Shown here: positions 9,473 through 18,584 of the stretch, in pieces
Numbering within the stretch: the stretch's first letter is position 1
How the letters are laid out: each line of letters opens with the position of its first letter
Assembly (NCBI GenBank): GCA_023407175.1
Contig: JAEYMU010000035.1
Location: forward strand, 186,001 to 250,000
Length of the DNA stretch: 64,000 nucleotides
DNA from: Bacillota bacterium
GTDB lineage: Bacteria; Bacillota_A; Clostridia; Lachnospirales; Lachnospiraceae
Reading direction: 5' to 3'
Program-made: the position numbers and the translations under genes
The notes under the pieces: generated by a model
Seen by the model: only the letters and a program-made list of their open reading frames with translations
The model's database searches: none
Told to the model about the DNA's origin: nothing

Positions 9473-9598
9473 TAAAGTATCCCTGAATACGAATCGAAAC
9501 GGTTTATAACGGATAGGGGCAGGAATAGGCTAGCCAAAAACCGTTTTGAAGATAAAGAAACAAAATATACCAATATTAAAATGAAGAGGAGTAGTAAA

Positions 9599-10126
9599 AT
9601 GAAAAACAAAAGAATGAATGACAAGGGCTTTTCACTGGTGGAGTTAATTGTAGTAATAGCGATTATGGCTATTTTGGCAGTAACATTGGCACCGAAACTG
9701 ACGCAGTATGTGGAAAAGGCAAGAAAGGCAAGCGATCAACAGGTGGTTAATACTATTTATGAAATAACAAAATTAAGTTTAGCAGATGAGACACTTAATA
9801 GTGCATATCTATCAATAGCAACTGACACCACAGGTGGATATCCATATATTTTAAATTTAGAAAAACAAAACTCTGCTTCGACCCCGGCGGATATTTTCTA
9901 TAGTACATCTGATGGAAAAACATGGAGTATCGCAACCACTGATTCAGGAAATGCCTTTATTAAAGAAATACAAAATACGGTAGGTCCATTTAAGTTAAAA
10001 TCAAATCTTGCAACAACAAGTAGTACAATTATTATTTCAGTGAGTTCATCAAATGTTGTAACAGTAACATTAGATTATAGTGGAACAACGTTTTTAAGTG
10101 GAACAGATTATTCAGTTTCAGATTAA
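9599..10126 (+). CDS. pilA: Major type IV pilin (prepilin)
   Basis: 175 residues. It has a short basic leader ending in Gly (MKNKRMNDKG), then FSLVELIVVIAIMAIL with Glu at position +5, the class III signal cut by PilD. The globular part has no cysteine and is rich in Thr/Ser/Ile. An upstream in-frame ATG at 9581 exists, but the one at 9599 has AAGAGGAG at 7 bases and gives a leader of normal length. Base composition changes sharply inside the gene: from about 9730 on it is much richer in A+T than the flanking pilus genes, suggesting rapid divergence or exchange of the surface-exposed part. A strong hairpin follows it. Confidence 0.9.
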   Translation: MKNKRMNDKGFSLVELIVVIAIMAILAVTLAPKLTQYVEKARKASDQQVVNTIYEITKLSLADETLNSAYLSIATDTTGGYPYILNLEKQNSASTPADIFYSTSDGKTWSIATTDSGNAFIKEIQNTVGPFKLKSNLATTSSTIIISVSSSNVVTVTLDYSGTTFLSGTDYSVSD

Positions 10127-10138
10127 TAAATTTATTGA

Positions 10139-10172
10139 ACCGCAACCCGACAATATCTAGTTGGGTTGCGGT
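10139..10172 (+). promoter_or_regulatory. Intercistronic hairpin after the major pilin
   Basis: ACCGCAACCC (10139-10148) pairs with GGGTTGCGGT (10163-10172), extended inward by three weaker pairs. There is no T-tract. Placed between pilin and pilD, it likely protects the upstream mRNA 3' end or reduces read-through, so that pilin is made in excess of the assembly proteins. Confidence 0.6.
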
Positions 10173-10200
10173 GAGTGATTAAATAGTAGAAAGGCTACCA

Positions 10201-10956
10201 ATGTCCCCCAATACAATCCTATACATAATCATCTTCCTCTACGGAATTGTGATCGGCAGCTTTCTCAATGTCTGCATCCTTCGAATTCCGGCGGGGGAAA
10301 GCATTGTTACGGGAAGATCCCATTGTGACTCCTGTAATACACGGATTAAATGGTATGATTTGATACCGATTTTCAGCTACCTCATACTAAGAGGCCGCTG
10401 CAGAAAATGTAAAGCAAAATTATCAATACAATATCCCATCATCGAAGCACTGAACGGCATTTTCTATGTGCTTGTTTTTTACTGTAACGGATTTAACGCG
10501 GTCAGTGTGGTTTACTGCCTCGCGGTATCGGCACTGCTGGTGCTTAGTGTAATTGACTTAAGAACGAATACAATACCTTTTGGTATTAACATATTTATAT
10601 TTGCAATGGGGGTAGTGCGGCTGGCTTTGGACTACCGTCATTACTATATTTATCTGATCGGCCTTTTTGCGGTCAGCGTGTTTTTATATTTGATTTGCCT
10701 TATAAGCAGGGGAAAAGGAATGGGCGGAGGAGATATTAAGCTGATGGCGGCTGCAGGGCTGCTGGTTGGCTGGAAGCTCATTCTTCTTGCATTTTTTCTT
10801 GGATGTATTTACGGCTCTGTCATACATCCGATAAGGATGATACTTTTCAAGCAAAGCAGGGTTCTTGCCTTCGGACCGTATCTGGCCGCAGGAATTCTGA
10901 CTGCCGTTTTAATAGGGGACAAGATGATTGACTGGTATCTTGGGAGTATATTATAA
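10201..10956 (+). CDS. pilD: Prepilin peptidase / N-methyltransferase PilD
   Basis: 251 residues. A polytopic membrane aspartyl protease that removes prepilin leaders and methylates the new N-terminus. The N-terminal methylase-type domain holds GSFLNVCILRIP and two zinc knuckles, CDSC (42-45) and CRKC (67-70). The catalytic aspartates are in VIDLRTNTIP and in GMGGGDIKLM, the GxGD motif. About seven to eight hydrophobic helices are visible. It processes all prepilins encoded around it. The ATG at 10201 is preceded by AAAGG; it starts 75 bases after the pilin. Confidence 0.95.
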   Translation: MSPNTILYIIIFLYGIVIGSFLNVCILRIPAGESIVTGRSHCDSCNTRIKWYDLIPIFSYLILRGRCRKCKAKLSIQYPIIEALNGIFYVLVFYCNGFNAVSVVYCLAVSALLVLSVIDLRTNTIPFGINIFIFAMGVVRLALDYRHYYIYLIGLFAVSVFLYLICLISRGKGMGGGDIKLMAAAGLLVGWKLILLAFFLGCIYGSVIHPIRMILFKQSRVLAFGPYLAAGILTAVLIGDKMIDWYLGSIL

Positions 10957-10971
10957 CCTGGGAGGGTTTCT

Positions 10972-12885
10972 ATGGCAAAAACAGTATTGAGTGTCGTAAT
11001 AGGCACAGAAATAACAAAGGTATGTGAAGTTACCTACAAAAAGAATTATAAGAATAAAGGTATCCGTGTGTATAAAAGCATAACCTTTCCGACTCCTGAG
11101 AATATGATTGAGGATGGTTATATCAAGGATAAGGGAGCCTTTGCCGTACATCTGCGCTCGCAGCTAAAGCAGGCACAGATGAAAGCCAGGCGGGTTATAT
11201 TTTCCGTATCCTCCAGTAAGATTGCGAATCGTGAGGTTATTATCCCGTTGGTAAAGGAAAGCCGGATTTTTGATATTATTAAAACCGGGGCCTCCGAGTA
11301 TTTTCCTGTGGATATCAAGGATTATATTCTTTCCTACATCATACTTGAGAAAAAGACCTCTGACCGGAAGGAAAGAGAACAGGCCAAACAGCAGGCCGAG
11401 CTTGAGGCCAGACAGGCCAGGGAACAGACCAAGCGTGAGAAAAAGCTTGCCAAAAAAAACAAGCAAAAGAATTCAGGGGAACTGAATACGATCCCTGTCA
11501 CCAGGCTGAAGTTTTCCGAGGAGGAAGGTCAGATTTCGCAAGCCTCGGTTACTGCTCCTGATCATAGGGAGAAGAAGGAGAAGAGCCAGGACAAGAAGCA
11601 TATTCGGCTTTCGGTTTATGCAGTCCCCTCGAATCTGGTAAAAAATTATTATAATTTTGCCGATATCATGGGGCTTGAACTGATCTCCATCGATTACAGC
11701 GGCAACAGCAGCTATCAGATGCTTAAGCGTCAGGCAAATGAGGGTACCAATGTATTCATACAGCTGAATGAACAGGATACGGTGATCAGCATTCTGCGGG
11801 ATAATGTAATGGTGCTTCAACGTACGGTCGGATATGGCATTTCCTCTCTGATTGAGACAGTACTGGAGCAGAGATGCTTTGGTGTATATAATGCGAAGGA
11901 GGCAATGGAGCTTCTAAGTAATAGAAACCTTCTAGCCTGGAAGGAACCGAAGGCTCCTCAGATAAATCCGCCTCCATTCCTTACGGAGGCTGCTCCGGCT
12001 CTTTTGGAGGCTGCGGCCGCACTTGAGGAAAACATGCCAGGAGAAGCAGCGAGCCTGCCGGATGAGGAATACCAGGCAAAGCGTAATGTTGTGGAGGCTC
12101 TGATATTTCTGGTGAACAGTGTCTCCCGTATGCTGGATTATTATAAAAACAATAATAAGAATGTTACATATAGAACAATTTATCTATCCGGCTTCGGAAG
12201 CAGAGTTCAGGGGATAGAAGAGATATTCTCGGAACGTATCGGAATCTATAATAAGAAGCTGGAAAAGCTGAATTCCGTAAGCGCTTCCAAGAAAGCAAAG
12301 GATTACCGGTTAAATCCAAGTGAATTCATGCCCTGTGTTGGTGCGGTAATCAAGCCGGTCAATTTTGTCCCGACGGAATTAGTTGAGCGCAGACAAAGAA
12401 TTCAGGCGATTATTGCCGCTGCATTTCTGATATTGCTCAGTATCGGCGGCTCAGGAGTGTTATGCTATTGTTCCTATACGGATTATCTTTCGGCAAAATC
12501 CAGCTATGAGGCAGCCGCAGAGCAATTGGCGCAGATGCCCGTGGCCAGCGGCATCAAGGAAGAACATGAGAATGCATCGGCGCAGCTTAGCGACCTGCAA
12601 AAGCTTGAGGCATCCACCCACGATAATGAGAGGATTGCGGAGGTTTTATCGGAATTAAAGAAGAATATGCTGACGAATTCCTCCATCCAGAGTATTCAAT
12701 TTGAAGATACCGGAATTATTATGAACATAATTCTGTCAGATAACAAATATGATGCCAATGTTCTGGTGGCCAAGCTTTTGACACAGCTTAAAACCATAGA
12801 ATTGTTTACTGATGTACAGGATTCCAATTTGGTGATCAGCGAGGATGGACAGATCAGCCTGACAGTTTCCTGCACCTATCAATAG
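10972..12885 (+). CDS. PilM-PilN fusion, type IV pilus alignment protein
   Basis: 637 residues. The N-terminal 450 or so residues look like PilM, the actin-fold cytoplasmic protein (VLSVVIGTEITKVCEV at the start, GYGISSLIETV and YLSGFGSRVQGIEEIF later). A hydrophobic helix at about 478-500 and a periplasmic-type coiled coil plus small domain follow, which is the architecture of PilN. In most species these are two proteins that bind each other through the short PilN N-terminus; here the link is covalent. A very charged Lys/Glu/Arg/Gln-rich insert at about 125-200 interrupts the PilM part. Starts 15 bases after pilD, with GGGAGG upstream. The PilN part is assigned from topology and position rather than close sequence likeness. 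Confidence 0.8.
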   Translation: MAKTVLSVVIGTEITKVCEVTYKKNYKNKGIRVYKSITFPTPENMIEDGYIKDKGAFAVHLRSQLKQAQMKARRVIFSVSSSKIANREVIIPLVKESRIFDIIKTGASEYFPVDIKDYILSYIILEKKTSDRKEREQAKQQAELEARQAREQTKREKKLAKKNKQKNSGELNTIPVTRLKFSEEEGQISQASVTAPDHREKKEKSQDKKHIRLSVYAVPSNLVKNYYNFADIMGLELISIDYSGNSSYQMLKRQANEGTNVFIQLNEQDTVISILRDNVMVLQRTVGYGISSLIETVLEQRCFGVYNAKEAMELLSNRNLLAWKEPKAPQINPPPFLTEAAPALLEAAAALEENMPGEAASLPDEEYQAKRNVVEALIFLVNSVSRMLDYYKNNNKNVTYRTIYLSGFGSRVQGIEEIFSERIGIYNKKLEKLNSVSASKKAKDYRLNPSEFMPCVGAVIKPVNFVPTELVERRQRIQAIIAAAFLILLSIGGSGVLCYCSYTDYLSAKSSYEAAAEQLAQMPVASGIKEEHENASAQLSDLQKLEASTHDNERIAEVLSELKKNMLTNSSIQSIQFEDTGIIMNIILSDNKYDANVLVAKLLTQLKTIELFTDVQDSNLVISEDGQISLTVSCTYQ

Positions 12886-12952
12886 GCTAACACGGTATTA
12901 TATCAAGATTGTGCTGAACAAGCTTCAATTCATGGAAGGTGTGAACGGGAGG

Positions 12953-13025
12953 AAGTTTGAAAGTACCTTTCAAACTATTTATTGGTGCATATCACAAGCG
13001 GACTTGTGATATGCGGAAGGGTGTA
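12953..13025 (+). repeat. Double-hairpin 5' element, copy 1 (before pilO)
   Basis: Two perfect hairpins in tandem: GTTTGAAAG/CTTTCAAAC around TAC, then GCATATCACAAG/CTTGTGATATGC around CGGA. They are followed by GGAAGG, a Shine-Dalgarno placed 8 bases before the pilO ATG at 13029. A second copy with the same order lies at 39809-39872 ahead of an unrelated gene. The frame happens to be open here back to a TTG at 12957, but it is closed by a stop in copy 2, so I treat the element as non-coding. Confidence 0.8.
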
Positions 13026-13028
13026 GTT

Positions 13029-13790
13029 ATGAAGAAAAAATTAACGATCAGCCAGAAACGGCTGTTGCTTTGTCTGGTTATTGTAGTTATATTTGTATCG
13101 GCATATCAGTTTATCTATGTAAAGTATGAAGGACTGTCGGAGGATTATGCAACCCGGACGCAGGAGCTTAAGCAGCAGATGGCACAGAGGGAAGGGGATT
13201 TGGCACAGGAGGATACTCTGACACAGGAGACGCAGGAGATAAACCTCAGTATCAATACAATAATAGATGAGTTTCCTGTCAGACTTACTAAGGTGGACAA
13301 CCTTATCTTTATCGCAGATATGGAACAGGAGCTTGGAATGGAGATACCGTCGGTAAATTTTCAGGATAATATCTCCTTCTATACGACGATATTGCCAATT
13401 CGGAGCACCGACGGAATGGATGCGGTTACAGGGATTACAGCCGCAGATGCTGCAGCCTTGCCGGATAACGGTACCGATGTGACGGACGACAGTACTGCAG
13501 AGGGAGCGGAAGGTACCGGTCAATACATGACAGTATTGGTTAGCCCCATCAGTATAGATTTTCTGACTACGGAGGAAGAGTTTCTAAAGCTGGTAGATTA
13601 TATTAATACATACCCTGAGAGAACTTCCTTATCCGATGTTTCCTTAAGCTATGATAATTCAACAGGGGAACTTCGGGGGAGCATGATGATAAACCGCTAT
13701 ATTCTTGCCGGTTCCGGAAAGACATATGAGCTGCCGGATACGGGGGATATCAGTATAGGAACGGATAATTTGTTCGGAACGAAGGAGTAA
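13029..13790 (+). CDS. pilO: Type IV pilus assembly protein PilO-like
   Basis: 253 residues. A short cytoplasmic basic end, one membrane helix (about 11-29), a coiled coil (about 32-75) and a small mixed domain, the bitopic PilO layout. It follows the PilN-like domain directly, as pilO does elsewhere, and the two normally dimerise outside the membrane. An acidic Asp/Thr-rich stretch (about 140-160) is probably a loop. The frame is open from a TTG at 12957, but those extra 24 codons come from the double-hairpin repeat; the ATG at 13029 has GGAAGG 8 bases upstream and gives MKKKLTISQKR. Confidence 0.75.
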   Translation: MKKKLTISQKRLLLCLVIVVIFVSAYQFIYVKYEGLSEDYATRTQELKQQMAQREGDLAQEDTLTQETQEINLSINTIIDEFPVRLTKVDNLIFIADMEQELGMEIPSVNFQDNISFYTTILPIRSTDGMDAVTGITAADAAALPDNGTDVTDDSTAEGAEGTGQYMTVLVSPISIDFLTTEEEFLKLVDYINTYPERTSLSDVSLSYDNSTGELRGSMMINRYILAGSGKTYELPDTGDISIGTDNLFGTKE

Positions 13791-13912
13791 GGGCCGGCAA
13801 AAGAGCAATAATCCACACGTAAACCCTGAACGGAAAGGCGGTTGATGGTACGGGAAGCAAATTATTTCAATCGTTAAGAAAACATAGAAAAACGGATAAC
13901 CGGGGCTTTTCT

Positions 13913-15424
13913 TTGCTGGAATTGCTGATAAGCATAGTAATATTACTGCTTATCATGGTTCCCCTGATGAATAATTTCATAAGATCTGCCAAAATCAATG
14001 AGGGAGCGGAGAAATTACAGGATTACAGTGATGTTGCCTCCAATGTGCTTGAAGATATAAAGTCGGGAGAGCTGGCGCAAATTCTTGGAAACTACGGGGG
14101 CATATGGACCGACAGTGCTAAGCGTTTCGGTTTGCTGCCAGGAACAGGCGGAGCATATGAAGCACATGTATATAATAGGGAAGCTGATATTAATAATGAT
14201 AAATTCTGGTTTGGTCTGGTTGAGTCCGGGAGCGGCAGCAAGAAATATGATGTGCTTGTAAGTATTGATGCAAATTCTGTCTATAAGCTTTCCCCCTCAC
14301 CCGGCGCAACTGTTCAAATGAATAATTTTGAGATGCCGGATATCTCTGTGATGGATGATTTGGTAAATGGAATGTTTTTCTCCGAGCTCTGGAGGGATGC
14401 CGCGACAAAGCTGCCTGTAACGACAGCCGGAGGCCGGAAGAGCTTATATCAGGCCGTGCTGTCGCCGACCCCCACACCCTTGGCGGGCGGAGGCTTTACC
14501 CCGGATTATGAGAACCTGGACCGGGTTGTTGTAAATTATTTCCTGGACAAGGCGGATGCCTATGCAGATGCGCAGTATAAGTCCTATTATGATGCGCAGT
14601 ATCAGGCCGCCTATGAGGAGGCTGTCAGGAATGGAATAACTCCGGTCCCATATCCCAATCCGATACCGGACCGTTTGACTTCTTCCATTTCTGCATATTC
14701 CAATCCGGAATACTGTAAAACCGGTAATCTGCTTCGTTGGATTACGAGGACGACAAGGCTTGAGATAAATTCTCTGGGGACCGATAAGACAAAAATCAGC
14801 TATACGGTCACTTATTACTGCGCATGGCAGGGAGTAGCTCTAGAGGATACCTATGAGGTGGTGACAGAAAGGGAATATTCTACTCTGATTAATAATGTAT
14901 ATTTTTATTATCAGCCCTCCATATTTCAGCAGTATCATCTTGACTATTACTATTCCCCCAGCGGAACATATCGGGATATTATTGATTTAACCAATAATAC
15001 AGGCCGTACGGTTAATCTTTATCTGGTCCGCCTGACGAAGGGAACGACAGCCCGTGTTGATATAACAGAGGTTACGGATGATGCAGGGCATACGAATATG
15101 ATCTATGTGCCGCTTAAGACAGACAAGTGTGAGGAATTTGTTGAGACGGACCTGATTTATGATCCGGCCATAACCATAGAAAAGTACTATACCGGTACTG
15201 ACAATCTTAATATTTACAGCAATCTGGATCAGGACAGTATATTGGAGTATGTGAATGGCACTCTGTCAGCATCTCCCGGTATTAATGAAGAACTGGTGGA
15301 GTCGTCCGCCGGGAACCGGATTTATTCTGTAACCGTTCAGGTTTTTCGGTATTCTGATGCCCTGGAGGATAAGTATGAATCCGATAACCTGCTCTATACA
15401 TTGGACTCCAACAGGGATAAATAG
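13913..15424 (+). CDS. Prepilin-like protein (minor pilin), start codon missing or frameshifted
   Basis: The frame encodes a typical class III signal, KTDNRG followed by FSLLELLISIVILLLI, and then about 480 residues of pilin-like ectodomain with an SPTPTPLAGG linker. The first legal start in frame is the TTG at 13913, but that lies after the cleavage Gly and would destroy the signal. The frame is open back to 13823 with no ATG, GTG or TTG. A well-placed Shine-Dalgarno (AAAGGCGG) and ATG at 13845 are in another frame, which would join this one if the GGG at 13852-13854 had one more G. The true gene is therefore probably 13845-15424 with a one-base deletion or sequence error. As written here it may not be translated. 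PilW/PulJ-type minor pilins occupy this place in other loci. Confidence 0.7.
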   Translation: MLELLISIVILLLIMVPLMNNFIRSAKINEGAEKLQDYSDVASNVLEDIKSGELAQILGNYGGIWTDSAKRFGLLPGTGGAYEAHVYNREADINNDKFWFGLVESGSGSKKYDVLVSIDANSVYKLSPSPGATVQMNNFEMPDISVMDDLVNGMFFSELWRDAATKLPVTTAGGRKSLYQAVLSPTPTPLAGGGFTPDYENLDRVVVNYFLDKADAYADAQYKSYYDAQYQAAYEEAVRNGITPVPYPNPIPDRLTSSISAYSNPEYCKTGNLLRWITRTTRLEINSLGTDKTKISYTVTYYCAWQGVALEDTYEVVTEREYSTLINNVYFYYQPSIFQQYHLDYYYSPSGTYRDIIDLTNNTGRTVNLYLVRLTKGTTARVDITEVTDDAGHTNMIYVPLKTDKCEEFVETDLIYDPAITIEKYYTGTDNLNIYSNLDQDSILEYVNGTLSASPGINEELVESSAGNRIYSVTVQVFRYSDALEDKYESDNLLYTLDSNRDK

Positions 15425-15443
15425 AAAGGAAAGGGGAATCAGA

Positions 15444-17969
15444 ATGGAAAAATTGCTTGATAAGCGAAATCAAAAGGGTTCCACCCTGATTATGGTAATC
15501 ATCTGCCTTGCCTTTCTTGGAATACTGGGTTCCCTGATGCTGTCGGTATCTATGGTGAATTATCAGATGAAGTCAGTACAAAACAGCAGTAAGAGTAACT
15601 TCTATCTCTGTGAGAAGGCTTTGGATGAAATTAAGGCAGGACTGGAGGAAATGACAGCGTCAGCAATCCAGGAGGAATATGAACTGGTGCTGAAAAGATA
15701 TGTGAACTACAGTATACTTTCGGAGGAGGAAAGGAATACCACGATAAGGAAAGAGGTTATAGGGCGGCTGTTAAATAAGCTGGACCCCTTAACTCTGCGT
15801 GATGTAACTGACGATGATTATAAGGAATTTAAAGATAAGCTGGAGGAAATATTGCTGAGCTGCTTGACGGACCCGGACGGATACAGTATTACCCTCCTGG
15901 ATGGCCAGCCTCTGGAGAGGGATGAGTCCGCAAACTTCTATCTGTTAATTAAGAATGTCCGAATTACCTATCTGGGAGCACAGAATTATGAGACCTCGAT
16001 TACGACAGATCTTCGGATTACGATTCCTTCCTTTACACTTACGGAGGGTGAAAGCACAGTGGTCTATGGAATGGAGCAGCCCTATGAGGGCTATGCTTTG
16101 GCGGCGGATGATGATATTCTTTCAGAGAATGAAGGAGAAGACAGTCTGGTCAACGGCAGTATCTATGCCGGTAATGCGGATGATACGGACGGAGCGGACG
16201 GTATTATTGTCAGGGATACCAATACTGCCGATGGAGATACCCATACCGTTGCGTTTACAGGAAGCGGTACGATCACGACAAGGGGCAGCATCCGGGTTGA
16301 GGATTCGGCGGGGCTTACCATGGGAGATGACTCCGAAAGACCGTTTATCTGGGCGGACAGCCTGATTACCGATGCTACTAACTATGCTGCTACAGCCGGC
16401 GCCACAGTACTTAATGTAAATGCAATCTGTCTGATTAAGGATGATCTTACTCTGGAAGGGCGCAACAGCTCGGTTACGCTTAAGGGTGCCTATATCGGAT
16501 ACTCCAATGGGGCTGATATTACCGGAAAGCGTACGTCACAGGGGAGTGCGATGATCATTAACGGTGCAGGGTCCTCGCTGATACTAAAGGATTTATCCTC
16601 TCTTTTATTGGCGGGCAGAGCGCATATATCGATAGAAAACAGTGTTAATAAGGCAATCTATGAGGTGATGACAGGAGAATCCCTTTCCTTCAAAAGCAAC
16701 CAGCGTGCTTATCTTGTGCCGGGAGCCTATATTATGCTAAAGCAGACGGCAGCAGGCGGAACGATTGAGGAAGCAAAGCATAATCCGATTACCTTTGATG
16801 ATTTATATGCAGGAGAGGCCACAAAGCAAAAGGAGGTTGAGATAACGAATATTGATCTCAATGAGTTCCTTGGAATTACAGGGGGTGCTTCCTATCTGGA
16901 TTCACATGACCCTTATCGGATGATTACAAAGCAGACCACTCTCGGAGAAAGAGGTTCTTTGTACTATTATTTTTTGAATTTTGCCAGCGGTAAGGCGGCG
17001 GACCGGTATCTGACGGATTATATGAGAGAATATCCATCAGCGCTTCAGCTTCTGGATGCCTTTTCCATCGGTGAAGTCAGCTTACCCTCCGATCCCGACA
17101 GCTACAGTGCGGGGAATTTGATGTCCTATGTGTCGGACGACGGTACCTCTCCAAAGACAGTAAGCTGTAAGACGGGCTTAAGCAACAGTGACGATACAAA
17201 ATACGGGACGGATGCGCTGCTAGACAGTGCGATTTTGGCAATGAAATTTACCTCCGGGGCACCTGGCACCTCCGGCATCGTTCTTGATACAGGAGTTAGT
17301 TCCATATATTCAGGAACTGTGCTTGAGGATAAAACAGTTGCTGAGCTTTCCGGTTTGTACTTTAATATGACTCATTACCTTTATCCGAAGAAGACTTCTT
17401 TAGCTGCAAGCTATGAAGCTGCTGACCCGGCCATTGTGCCAACAATAAAGAAGAGCGGTATGAATAAGGTAATTGCTGATTACGGTGCTTCTTCCGGTGT
17501 AACAAGAGGATCGGGCTTTATTTTCTATTCCTCCTATGCCGATTATCTGTCTTCCGGGCCGGTCGCGGGAAATAAATACCTTATAGTTACACAGGAGAAT
17601 GTAAGTATTGCCGATCACGGGAGTTTTCAGGGGATTTTAATAACCTCAGGTGAGGTTAGTATTGGCGGGGATGCCAGGATTAAGGGTATGATTGTTGCGG
17701 CAGGAACTCATGGCAATATTACGGTTGGAGCCGGTGCGGCTGTTAAGGGCAGACTGATTGCAACCGGTGATATTATTCTCGGCAAAGGCTGCAATATCGA
17801 TAATATAGACGCCGAAGATTTCTTAAAGGATGCATTTTCGAAGGAAGCAGATTTGCTTTGGGAAATCTTTGCCGATCCATCGTCGCAGGTTCAGCTTTCC
17901 GGTAGCGGGGCATATGACCAGGTAAATATTAAAAATCTTGTAACCAGTGAGAATTGGAGAAATTACTAG
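15444..17969 (+). CDS. Large PilX-like pilus protein with beta-solenoid regions
   Basis: 841 residues. The leader ends in QKG, followed by STLIMVIICLAFLGILGSLM; Glu at +5 is replaced by Met, as in PilX/GspK-type components that sit at the pilus tip. The ectodomain is very large for this class. Residues about 250-420 and 720-790 are short Gly/Val/Ile/Asn-rich turns (for example GSGTITTRGSIRVED and GGDARIKGMIVAAGTHGNIT) like the rungs of a beta-solenoid or bactofilin fold. The start at 15444 is chosen because AAAGGGG lies 8 bases before it and it yields a proper leader; an upstream ATG at 15357 overlaps the preceding gene. It lies 19 bases after the previous frame. Confidence 0.75.
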   Translation: MEKLLDKRNQKGSTLIMVIICLAFLGILGSLMLSVSMVNYQMKSVQNSSKSNFYLCEKALDEIKAGLEEMTASAIQEEYELVLKRYVNYSILSEEERNTTIRKEVIGRLLNKLDPLTLRDVTDDDYKEFKDKLEEILLSCLTDPDGYSITLLDGQPLERDESANFYLLIKNVRITYLGAQNYETSITTDLRITIPSFTLTEGESTVVYGMEQPYEGYALAADDDILSENEGEDSLVNGSIYAGNADDTDGADGIIVRDTNTADGDTHTVAFTGSGTITTRGSIRVEDSAGLTMGDDSERPFIWADSLITDATNYAATAGATVLNVNAICLIKDDLTLEGRNSSVTLKGAYIGYSNGADITGKRTSQGSAMIINGAGSSLILKDLSSLLLAGRAHISIENSVNKAIYEVMTGESLSFKSNQRAYLVPGAYIMLKQTAAGGTIEEAKHNPITFDDLYAGEATKQKEVEITNIDLNEFLGITGGASYLDSHDPYRMITKQTTLGERGSLYYYFLNFASGKAADRYLTDYMREYPSALQLLDAFSIGEVSLPSDPDSYSAGNLMSYVSDDGTSPKTVSCKTGLSNSDDTKYGTDALLDSAILAMKFTSGAPGTSGIVLDTGVSSIYSGTVLEDKTVAELSGLYFNMTHYLYPKKTSLAASYEAADPAIVPTIKKSGMNKVIADYGASSGVTRGSGFIFYSSYADYLSSGPVAGNKYLIVTQENVSIADHGSFQGILITSGEVSIGGDARIKGMIVAAGTHGNITVGAGAAVKGRLIATGDIILGKGCNIDNIDAEDFLKDAFSKEADLLWEIFADPSSQVQLSGSGAYDQVNIKNLVTSENWRNY

Positions 17970-18017
17970 GATAGATTTTGCCGGCGGGAATAGATCCTAA
18001 TTCAGGACAGGAAGGAA

Positions 18018-18575
18018 ATGGACCAGGTGAAGGATAATCAGGGTGTTACATTAATTGAATTGATTGTAGTGATGCTGATGATCGGTATTCTGTCAGGAGG
18101 TGCATTCCTTGGGCTAAGACTTCTGGATTCCGGGAATACCGGCAATGCGGCAAAGCGAATCGGTGCTTCGCTGGATTACACACGTATCCTGAATATGAGT
18201 AAGGATAAGGCTTATTATATGACAATAGAGCAGAATGCGGATTCCTTTATTGCCAGAATTTATTACGAGGAGAAGGATAGCGTTACCGGTATCATTACGG
18301 AGCATGATGTGAAGGTGGAGAATTTGAAGCTGAAGAATGGGAGCATAAAGTACACCACCAGCACAGGAGCAGGGGAGCGGGAATACCAGGTGGAAGCTTC
18401 TGTTAAGCTGATGCTAAGCTATAATAAAGCAACCGGAGCTATTATGACCTATGATTCTATGACCCATGATCTGCTCCTGACGGAAGAAGTGAAAAGTGTT
18501 ACGATCAATGCGGGAGGGCATACGGATACAATTCTGCTGGTGACTGCGACAGGAAAGCATTATATGGAGGACTGA
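18018..18575 (+). CDS. Minor prepilin (GspH/FimT-like)
   Basis: 185 residues. The leader MDQVKDNQG precedes VTLIELIVVMLMIGIL with Glu at +5, a clear PilD substrate. The rest is a small beta-rich domain without cysteines. Size and position between a PilX-like protein and another minor prepilin suit a GspH/FimT-type priming pilin. The ATG at 18018 has AGGAAGG upstream. It lies 48 bases after the PilX-like gene and 9 bases before the next. Confidence 0.85.
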   Translation: MDQVKDNQGVTLIELIVVMLMIGILSGGAFLGLRLLDSGNTGNAAKRIGASLDYTRILNMSKDKAYYMTIEQNADSFIARIYYEEKDSVTGIITEHDVKVENLKLKNGSIKYTTSTGAGEREYQVEASVKLMLSYNKATGAIMTYDSMTHDLLLTEEVKSVTINAGGHTDTILLVTATGKHYMED

Positions 18576-18584
18576 GGTGGAGCT

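Noticed and set aside
12957..13028. Longer start for PilO adding 24 residues
   Set aside because: The added codons are the double-hairpin repeat. The matching region of copy 2 contains an in-frame stop, and a good Shine-Dalgarno serves the ATG at 13029.
15955..16365. 136-codon open frame inside the PilX-like gene
   Set aside because: Lies wholly in another frame of a well-supported gene, has a composition typical of shadow frames and no start signal.
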